In this document: positions 38,737 through 44,667 of the stretch, piece after piece | Layout: every line of letters starts with the position of its first letter | How positions within the stretch are numbered: position 1 is the stretch's first letter | Assembly: GCF_000236565.1 (NCBI RefSeq) | Contig: NZ_AHAM01000068.1 | Coordinates: 1-44,667 of the forward strand | DNA from: Mesorhizobium alhagi CCNWXJ12-2 | GTDB taxonomy: Bacteria > Pseudomonadota > Alphaproteobacteria > Rhizobiales > Rhizobiaceae | Direction: 5' to 3' | Length of the DNA: 44,667 nt | Notes under the pieces: generated by a model | The model's database searches: none | Told to the model about the DNA's origin: nothing | What the model saw: only the letters and a program-made list of their open reading frames with translations | Translations under genes and position numbers: made by a program

Positions 38737-38756
38737 GACTGTCTCCAGGCGTTTGG

Positions 38757-38776
38757 GATATTCTAATAACTGTTAT
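38757..38776 (-). promoter_or_regulatory. Candidate parDE promoter/operator
   Basis: An 11-bp palindrome ATAACTGTTAT (38766-38776) adjoins TAGAAT, a -10-like sequence on the minus strand about 20 bases before the parD start. ParD autorepression at such a site would fit the family. Confidence 0.4.
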
Positions 38777-38873
38777 GGGTCCAGGCAAGTTGGCGTGCGC
38801 CGTTGCGGCTCAACGATCTTGCATTCATGGCTGCGCGCCATTACTTCGAATGAGACGCCACGAGGTTTTTGCC

Positions 38874-39179
38874 ATGTCGACGACCGGACCGAACCGCATA
38901 CTCGATGAATTTGCAAAGCTGGTGACCGATGCAGCGGGTGCGGCGCAGGGCGTCCGGCGCGAAGTCGAGACGGCTTTCAAGGGCCAGGCCGAAAAGATCC
39001 TGAACTCGATGGATGTAGTGCAGCGCGAAGAGTTCGAGGCGATGCGCGAAATGGCCATCAAATCCCGTGCCGAGGCCAAGCGGCTCGCAGCGCGCATTGA
39101 TGCGCTGGAGGCGCGCATCGCGGAGCTATCGGGCGTCAATGCCGCTGCTGCTGCTTCCAAGGCCAAACCGAAAAAATAA
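38874..39179 (+). CDS. ubiK: UbiK family accessory factor (BMFP)
   Basis: 101 aa from ATG 38874, with GAGG eight bases upstream. RILDEFAKLVTDAAGAAQGV, then a C-terminal coiled coil (AEAKRLAARIDALEARIAEL) and a Lys-rich end. UbiK homologues assist ubiquinone synthesis and can bind membranes; the bc1 complex in this window uses that quinone. Monocistronic. Confidence 0.93.
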   Translation: MSTTGPNRILDEFAKLVTDAAGAAQGVRREVETAFKGQAEKILNSMDVVQREEFEAMREMAIKSRAEAKRLAARIDALEARIAELSGVNAAAAASKAKPKK

Positions 39180-39500
39180 TTCGTTAACTTTTCCACAAAG
39201 CCTGATCCGGAAAAGTGCTTTGCGCTGAATCGCTTATCCGGTTCGCGTGAATCTTTGTGACAGTCGCTTTCCACACCCTTATGCCGCACTGCGCAAAAAG
39301 GGGCTGGTCACGCGACTCTGCATCAATACACTGAATTTGTTGCATGATTCGGAGCCGGATCATGCGCCGGGCGGCGGGGTCCGGCGTGGGGTCTGTTGCG
39401 CCATACCATCCTGCCTGCCTGAGTTCGCGAATTTTGTTCGTCGTGTGTGCCTTTCCCGCGGAGCGCGCGGTGGCGCTCCCGTAACGACAGGAAGCATTTC
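39180..39500. other. 321-bp gap between ubiK and the YbjN gene
   Basis: No gene is visible. It contains a DnaA-box-like TTTTCCACA (39190-39198), a weaker CTTTCCACA (39268-39276), three GANTC sites (39228, 39250, 39346) and a 24-base hairpin (39342-39365). The promoter of the YbjN gene should be in the second half. Confidence 0.5.
39342..39365. repeat. 24-base inverted repeat
   Basis: GCATGATTCGG, two bases AG, then CCGGATCATGC: an 11-bp stem with one G-T pair. It lies 136 bases upstream of the YbjN gene; no T-tract follows. Confidence 0.5.
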
Positions 39501-40001
39501 ATGGAACTTCTCGAACTCGAGTTTGCTCGCGAAATCCACCCCGTGGATGTGATTGAGCATGTCGCGAGCCATAACGACTGGGCGTTCGAGCGCACGGGCG
39601 ACGATGAAATATCGATTTCGGTTGCGGGAAGCTGGACCGACTATCATGTCTCTTTCTCGTGGATGGAGGATTTCGAGGCCCTGCATCTTGCCTGCGCTTT
39701 CGACATCAAGGTGCCGGAGAGCCGGACGCTGGAGATCATGCGGCTCCTGTCTCTGATCAACGAGCAGATGCTGTTCGGTCATTTCGACCTGTGGGAGCAG
39801 GAGGGCGCGATCATGTTCCGGCAGTCGCTGCTGCTTGCCGGCGGTGTCGAGCCGTCCAGTCAGCAGGTAGAAGTGCTTCTATCTTCAGCGCTCGAGGCCT
39901 GCGAATGCTATTTCCAGGCCTTTCAGTTCGTCGTCTGGTCGGGCACTTCGGCCAAGGATGCGTTGGCCAGCGTCCTGTTCGAGACATTCGGCACCGCCTG
40001 A
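39501..40001 (+). CDS. YbjN domain-containing protein
   Basis: 166 aa from ATG 39501, with AGGAA eight bases upstream. The YbjN fold (type III secretion chaperone-like) is suggested by [20 protein letters not shown] and by [20 protein letters not shown]. Cytoplasmic. It ends two bases before csaA, so they are co-transcribed. Function in alphaproteobacteria not established. Confidence 0.92.
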   Translation: MELLELEFAREIHPVDVIEHVASHNDWAFERTGDDEISISVAGSWTDYHVSFSWMEDFEALHLACAFDIKVPESRTLEIMRLLSLINEQMLFGHFDLWEQEGAIMFRQSLLLAGGVEPSSQQVEVLLSSALEACECYFQAFQFVVWSGTSAKDALASVLFETFGTA

Positions 40002-40003
40002 TC

Positions 40004-40363
40004 ATGATTGCACCGAGCGGGCGGAAGCCCGAGATCAGCTTTGCCGATTTCGATCGTGTCGACATCCGCGCCGGCACGATCGTGGAAGCCGAACCCTATC
40101 CGGAAGCCCGCAAGCCGGCGATCAAGCTGAAGATCGATTTCGGCCCTAAGATTGGCGTGAAAAAATCCTCGGCGCAGATCACCAAATACTACAGCCCCGA
40201 GACGCTGGTGGGGCGGCAGGTGTTTGCCGTGGTCAATTTCCCGCCGCGCCAGATCGGCAAATTCCTGTCCGAAGTCCTGACCCTCGGCTTTCCGGACGAG
40301 GATGGAGACGTCGTTCTGGGCGCAATCGAACGCAGGGTTCCGGACGGCGGCAGACTCTTCTGA
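40004..40363 (+). CDS. csaA: tRNA-binding protein CsaA
   Basis: 119-aa protein made of one EMAP/tRBD-type OB fold: [32 protein letters not shown], and [20 protein letters not shown]. It binds tRNA and has been linked to chaperone-like roles in Bacillus. ATG 40004 follows the YbjN stop by two bases. Confidence 0.94.
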   Translation: MIAPSGRKPEISFADFDRVDIRAGTIVEAEPYPEARKPAIKLKIDFGPKIGVKKSSAQITKYYSPETLVGRQVFAVVNFPPRQIGKFLSEVLTLGFPDEDGDVVLGAIERRVPDGGRLF

Positions 40364-40439
40364 ATTGCATTCTGCAATCCCTGGAACTTAGGCGCGGCTG
40401 ATTGCTTATCCTCCGTCGTTCATTCCGGCGGAGTAGCCC

Positions 40440-41528
40440 GTGCTGGACCGTTCCCAGGAAAGCACCCCTAAAAAGATAATGCCCGAACCGGCTGCTTCCG
40501 CGCGAAGCGCTTCGCTCGTCCATGTCAGCGACGAAGAGCCGGGCATCAGGCGCCAGCGGGTGGGCAAGGGCTTTTCCTATACGACACCCGAAGGCGAGCG
40601 GCTTTCCGATCCCGAGGCGCTCGCCCGGATCAAGAGCCTGGCGATCCCGCCGGCGTGGACGGACGTCTGGATCTCGCCGGTCGAGGACGGGCACCTCCAG
40701 GCCACCGGCCGCGATCAGCGCGGGCGCAAGCAGTATCGCTATCATCCGCGCTGGTCGGCCTGCCGCGATGAAGTCAAATATTCAAGCCTTGTGGACTTTG
40801 CGAAGGCTTTGCCGCGGCTGCGCGCCTACGTCGATGCCGACCTGAAAAAGCCGGGGCTGCCGCCGGAGCGCGTGGTCGCCTCGGTCGTCTGGCTGCTCGA
40901 CAATACGATGATACGCGTCGGCAACAGCGCCTATGCGCGTGACAACAACAGCTTCGGGCTGACGACGCTGCGCGACCGCCATGTCATGATCAATGGTTCC
41001 GAAATCCGGTTTGCCTTCAAGGGCAAGTCGGGCAAGGAATGGAATCTCAGGCTCGTCGACCGGCGCATCGCAAAGATCGTGCGCGGCGCGCAGGACCTGC
41101 CGGGTCAGCAACTCTTTCAGTACAAGACCGAGGATGGTGGGCGCAGCGTCGTGCGCTCACAGGACGTGAATGCGTATATTCGGCAGGCAAGCGGCCAAGA
41201 CTTCAGTTCGAAACACTTCCGCACCTGGGGCGGCACGATCTGCGCGGCCTCGCTCTTTTCCGCCACGCCGGTTCCCGACACCAAGGCGGCGGTCGCCCGG
41301 GTCACCAACGAGATCGTCGACCGTGTGGCTGCACGACTCGGCAACACGCGAACGGTCTGCCGCAAGTGCTATATCCACCCGCTGGTGCTTGAGCGCTGGT
41401 CGGAAGGGCGGCTGGCCGAAGATATGGCTGCCGCCAGGCGATCGTTCCGTAAGCCGATCGACGGACTGGACGAAGAAGAAACACTGGTCCTGAAATGGCT
41501 CTCCAACACCGGGAACGGCGTTGGGTAA
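40440..41528 (+). CDS. DNA topoisomerase IB
   Basis: 362 aa, start GTG 40440 with GGAG six bases upstream. Catalytic elements of the poxvirus-type enzyme: GLTTLRDRHV (Arg), FKGKSGKEW (Lys), SSKHFRTWGGT (Arg) and the nucleophile Y311 in CRKCYIHPLV. It relaxes supercoils through a 3'-phosphotyrosine link. Stand-alone gene, convergent with the glycosyltransferase. Confidence 0.95.
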   Translation: MLDRSQESTPKKIMPEPAASARSASLVHVSDEEPGIRRQRVGKGFSYTTPEGERLSDPEALARIKSLAIPPAWTDVWISPVEDGHLQATGRDQRGRKQYRYHPRWSACRDEVKYSSLVDFAKALPRLRAYVDADLKKPGLPPERVVASVVWLLDNTMIRVGNSAYARDNNSFGLTTLRDRHVMINGSEIRFAFKGKSGKEWNLRLVDRRIAKIVRGAQDLPGQQLFQYKTEDGGRSVVRSQDVNAYIRQASGQDFSSKHFRTWGGTICAASLFSATPVPDTKAAVARVTNEIVDRVAARLGNTRTVCRKCYIHPLVLERWSEGRLAEDMAAARRSFRKPIDGLDEEETLVLKWLSNTGNGVG

Positions 41529-41546
41529 CGATGTTCCCAAGACCAG

Positions 41547-42641
41547 CTAAATCCGCGACCGCAGCATCGTCCCGATCTCGCCGTGCGCGGTGCGTACATG
41601 GCGCAGAAAAAGCTTCGCGCATGACGACCAGCTATAGCTCATCGCCTTTGTGCGGGCGTCGCCGCGCGGAATGGCCAGCGCTGCCCGTGCCGCTTGGCCG
41701 AGATCTTCGGAGAGCGCTCCGCCAAGGCCGTCGCCAAGCACATCGAGAGGCCCTGTCACCGGATAGGCGGCGACCGGCAGACCGCTCGCCAATGCCTCCA
41801 GAAGAACGATGCCGAACGTGTCGGTCCGGCTGGGGAACACGAACAGGTCGGCCGATGCATAGATATCGGCAAGCTCTTCGCCGGTGCGGGCGCCGAGAAA
41901 GACCGCGTCTGGATATTGCCCCTTGAGCGCGGCGAGCGCGGGCCCGTCGCCGACCACGACCTTGCTGCCAGGCAGATCAAGCTCGAGAAACGCCGGCAGG
42001 TTCTTCTCCACCGCCACCCGGCCCACCGAAAGCAGGATCGGCCGGGGCAGATCGAGCACCGGCCGGCGGTCCGGCCGGTACGTCTGAGTGTCGACGCCGC
42101 GGGTCCAGAGCCGTACATTGGTGAAGCCGCGCTGAGTCAGTTCGGCGGCGAGCGAGGGCGTCGCGACCAGTGTTCCGGCGCCCGCATTGTGGAAGCGCCG
42201 CAGCCATCGATACGTCCAGCTCTCGGGCACGGGGAGGCGGGCCCGGAGATATTCGGGAAATCGTGTGTGGTAGCTCGTGGTGAAGCTGACGCTCCTGGCG
42301 AGGCAAAAGCGCCGCGCCAGGAACCCGAGCGGCCCTTCCGTCGCGACATGGATGTGGTCAGGATTTGCCGCGTCGATGCGGCGGGCGATCTGGCGCGGCG
42401 TGGCCAGCGCCAGCCGGATGTCGGAATAGGAGGGCAGCGGGATGGTGCTGAAGCCGGCCGGCGTCAGCAAATCGACCATGTGGCCGTCCGCGGCGAGTTC
42501 CTGCGCGAGCCGGTCCAGCGTGCGCACTACGCCGTTGATCTGGGGGTGCCAGGCGTCAGTGACCAGCATGATCCGCAACGTCGCGGGCAGTTTTTCCGCC
42601 CCGAGGTTCTTGTCCGCCAGCTGATTCACGCCCCCGGACAT
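41547..42641 (-). CDS. GT4 family glycosyltransferase
   Basis: 364 aa from ATG 42641, with GAGGGG upstream; starts at 42683 and GTG 42731 are possible but less supported. N-terminal LRIMLVTDAWHPQINGVVRT and the C-terminal sugar-nucleotide site FPSRTDTFGIVLLEALASGLPV are typical of GT4 enzymes close to plant/bacterial sulfoquinovosyl- and mannosyltransferases. It probably glycosylates a membrane lipid; donor and acceptor unknown. Confidence 0.93.
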   Translation of the reverse strand: MSGGVNQLADKNLGAEKLPATLRIMLVTDAWHPQINGVVRTLDRLAQELAADGHMVDLLTPAGFSTIPLPSYSDIRLALATPRQIARRIDAANPDHIHVATEGPLGFLARRFCLARSVSFTTSYHTRFPEYLRARLPVPESWTYRWLRRFHNAGAGTLVATPSLAAELTQRGFTNVRLWTRGVDTQTYRPDRRPVLDLPRPILLSVGRVAVEKNLPAFLELDLPGSKVVVGDGPALAALKGQYPDAVFLGARTGEELADIYASADLFVFPSRTDTFGIVLLEALASGLPVAAYPVTGPLDVLGDGLGGALSEDLGQAARAALAIPRGDARTKAMSYSWSSCAKLFLRHVRTAHGEIGTMLRSRI

Positions 42642-42871
42642 CGAATCGCCGGCCCCTCGGTTTGCATGGCGGCGTTTCAACATTGCTTCATGACAGGAGA
42701 ATGAATCGGTCCATCGGGCGACGCGGAGCACGCGGCGCTGGCGCTCACCGAAGCCGTCACCCGCTCAGCGCGAACGCCTGTCTCTGACGAAACTCTGGGA
42801 GGCAGGCAGCCGGCGTTTGGGGCTGAGCAATTCCCGCGCGGTCATCGCAACTACGCGCCTGACCGCGCAAG

Positions 42872-44284
42872 CTACGCCGGCACCCGCACGATCACCCTGA
42901 GCCCGCCCATCGGGCTGTCCTCCAGGGTTATGTCGCCGCCATGGCTGCGGGCGATATCGCGGGCGATGGAAAGACCGAGGCCGGTGCCGCTGGCGTCGAG
43001 ATTGCGCGCTGCATCCAGGCGCATGAATGGCTTGAATACGTCCTCCCGGCTCTCGGCGGGCACGCCGGGGCCGTCATCGTCAATGATCATGGTCAGCGAA
43101 CCGCGTGTATGGGTGGCGCTGACGCGGACGTTTTTCGCATAGCGGAAGGCGTTGCCGACAATATTGGACAGCAAGCGGTTAAAGGCGTTGGGGCGGACAT
43201 GAATGTCGGGAACGCCGGTCATGGAGGTCGACAGCGTGCGTTTGCGGAGCTTGGCTTCCTCGGCAAGCTTCTCGAAATAATCGGTCAGATCGAACCGGCC
43301 GGGATCTTCGAGCGCCTCTCCTCGCGCAAAAGAGAGATAGCCCTCCAGCATCGCCTGCATGTCGTTGACATCCTGGTTGAGCGCCTCGGTGTCCGCCTTC
43401 GCCCCGCTCAGCGCCAGTTGCAGCTTGAACCGCGTGAGGATGGTGCGCAGATCGTGGCTGACGCCCGTCAGCATAGCGGTGCGCTGCTCTATCTGGCGCT
43501 CGATGCGCTCGCGCATCTGTATGAAGGCGAAACCCGCGCGCCGCACTTCCTCGGCTCCGCGAGGGCGGAAATTGCGCGGCATGGGCCGACCCTTGCCGAA
43601 GCTCTCGGCCGCTTCGGCAAGCTGCAGGATCGGCTTTATCTGGTTGCGCAGGAACGGAATGGCGATCATCAGGAGCACAAGCGATGTACCGACCATCCAG
43701 ACGATGAAGATGTGGGTGTTGGAGGCGTAGGCTTGGCTGCGGCGCACAAAAACCCGCAGCACCTTGTCTTCGAGCTGGATGCGGACTTCGACCACATCGG
43801 AGTCCCCCACCGTGTCTATCCAGAATGGACGATCGATCTGGTCGGTGATTTCCGCCGAGAGAATCTGGTCGAGGATCGAAAAGAACGGCCTGGGCCCGGG
43901 CGGCGGGAGCGGGTCGGGCGGAAGAATGTCGATCTTGAGCCGCAGCCGCTCCTGAGCGATGCGGATCACGTCGGCATAGTTGTCGCCCTCCGGATAGGTT
44001 TCGATCATGTCGATGATCGCTGCAATGTCGCGGGTGACGGCGGTGGAAAGGCGCTGCGTTACCGTCTGCCAGTGGCGTTCCATGAACACCAGCGTCACCA
44101 CCGACTGCAACAGGATCATCGGCGTGATGATGATGATCAGCGACCGGGCATAGAGCCGCTTGGGCAGATAGAGCGAGACCAGCCGCCAGAACCTTTTCCA
44201 GCTTTTGGGGATCGAGGCGATAGTGCGCAGCACCCTGGCTGCGAAGCCCTCATTTTCCGTCCGATCCACTTCGGAAGTCGCCAT
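42872..44284 (-). CDS. Sensor histidine kinase, EnvZ/OmpR type
   Basis: 470 aa. Two membrane helices (about 48-68 and 193-212) frame a periplasmic domain with a Pro-rich stretch (PPDPLPPPGPRPF). HAMP, then the H-box GVSHDLRT (H277), N-box LLSNIVGNAFRYA, G1 DDDGPGVP and G2 GTGLGLSIARDIA. It phosphorylates the regulator encoded just upstream. The signal is unknown; homologues respond to envelope or osmotic stress. Confidence 0.95.
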   Translation of the reverse strand: MATSEVDRTENEGFAARVLRTIASIPKSWKRFWRLVSLYLPKRLYARSLIIIITPMILLQSVVTLVFMERHWQTVTQRLSTAVTRDIAAIIDMIETYPEGDNYADVIRIAQERLRLKIDILPPDPLPPPGPRPFFSILDQILSAEITDQIDRPFWIDTVGDSDVVEVRIQLEDKVLRVFVRRSQAYASNTHIFIVWMVGTSLVLLMIAIPFLRNQIKPILQLAEAAESFGKGRPMPRNFRPRGAEEVRRAGFAFIQMRERIERQIEQRTAMLTGVSHDLRTILTRFKLQLALSGAKADTEALNQDVNDMQAMLEGYLSFARGEALEDPGRFDLTDYFEKLAEEAKLRKRTLSTSMTGVPDIHVRPNAFNRLLSNIVGNAFRYAKNVRVSATHTRGSLTMIIDDDGPGVPAESREDVFKPFMRLDAARNLDASGTGLGLSIARDIARSHGGDITLEDSPMGGLRVIVRVPA

Positions 44285-44422
44285 TCATCGTTTCCATTGC
44301 CGACGCGGCCCGTCTGGCGCCATCAGGCGGCAGTCTATTCCACACAAGATGGTTCCGAAAGCGAAAGACCGCCAGCAGACCAAGCAGCCGCCCGTCGAGG
44401 CAATCGCCGACGCCCGTATTGG

Positions 44423-44667
44423 CTATTCGACACTAAGCCTGTAGCCGATGCCGCGCACCGTCTGCAGCCAGACGGGATTGGCGGGGTCACGCTCGATCTT
44501 GCGCCTGAGCCTGTTGATCTGTACGTCGATCGTGCGCTCACCGACATCGGCCTCGCCGGCCACCAACTCGTGACGCGGAATGGTTTCTCCGGCGCGCGCG
44601 GCGAAGATGGCCAGGATCTCCTGTTCCCTGTCGGTTAGCTTGAGCGGCTCCCCCCCCCTCTTCCATT
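44423..44667 (-). CDS. OmpR family response regulator, C-terminal part (start outside window)
   Basis: The last 81 codons of a winged-helix output domain: LKLTDREQEILAIFAARAGE, then RTIDVQINRLRRKIERDP and the terminal LQTVRGIGYRLSVE, which is the DNA-binding wing. The receiver domain lies beyond the window edge. It ends 138 bases before the histidine kinase start, and the two form a two-component pair. Confidence 0.93.
   Translation of the reverse strand, partial: WKRGGEPLKLTDREQEILAIFAARAGETIPRHELVAGEADVGERTIDVQINRLRRKIERDPANPVWLQTVRGIGYRLSVE

Noticed and set aside
39180..39300. Chromosomal replication origin
   Set aside because: The DnaA-like boxes are imperfect and few, there is no AT-rich unwinding stretch, and hemE is not adjacent.
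42941..44638. 565-codon plus-strand frame opposite the histidine kinase
   Set aside because: The kinase has all its motifs on the minus strand; the plus frame has none.

Overview
The window is a stretch of high-GC alphaproteobacterial chromosome. Gene content and neighbourhoods (petABC next to apt, rplY-pth-ychF, lgt-midA-pgeF, MoxR/DUF58/DUF4159, UbiK, YbjN) point to Rhizobiales, most like Mesorhizobium and relatives in the Phyllobacteriaceae. This assignment rests on protein resemblance and gene order, not on an rRNA gene; none is present. I see no tRNA, rRNA, CRISPR array, insertion sequence, integrase or prophage gene.

Layout. 1-6005 (minus): a MoxR AAA+ ATPase, a DUF58 protein, a BatA-like/DUF4159 membrane protein and the start of a VWA/amidotransferase-like membrane protein, with overlapping or nearly touching ends. 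6145-8668 (plus): DUF1285, a CoA-type Nudix hydrolase and the CCA-adding enzyme. 8750-12488: DUF1059 protein, secreted alpha/beta hydrolase, hemF, an 85-aa unknown, soxR with a very good SoxR-type promoter, and trmL. 12625-17415 (plus): two small candidate ORFs, then two paralogous ABC exporters and a DUF6665 protein. 17435-22491: a cupin protein, the cytochrome bc1 operon petABC closed by a terminator, a MazF-type toxin with a non-classical partner, apt and a small membrane protein. 22504-30014 (minus): two MaoC dehydratases, corA, ychF, vapBC, pth, rplY and a DEAD-box helicase. 30261-32412 (plus): a rhodanese-ChrB fusion and the chromate transporter ChrA. 32418-38086 (minus): prs, a lipoprotein, an M24/creatinase-like hydrolase, pgeF, midA and lgt. 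38177-44667: a ParDE-type module, ubiK, a YbjN protein, csaA, topoisomerase IB, a GT4 glycosyltransferase, an EnvZ-like histidine kinase and the C-terminal end of its OmpR-family regulator.

Most genes are housekeeping: respiration, heme and nucleotide metabolism, tRNA maturation and rescue, lipoprotein modification. The accessory layer is thin: three type II toxin-antitoxin modules, each at a junction of otherwise conserved gene order, and the chromate cassette. The best candidates for undescribed biology are the SoxR-type promoter that faces no recognisable target gene, the unusual MazF partner protein, the vapBC insertion whose stop codon overlaps the ychF ribosome binding site, the hairpin in front of vapB, a G-quadruplex motif between mazEF and apt, and three exactly spaced GANTC sites after cca.
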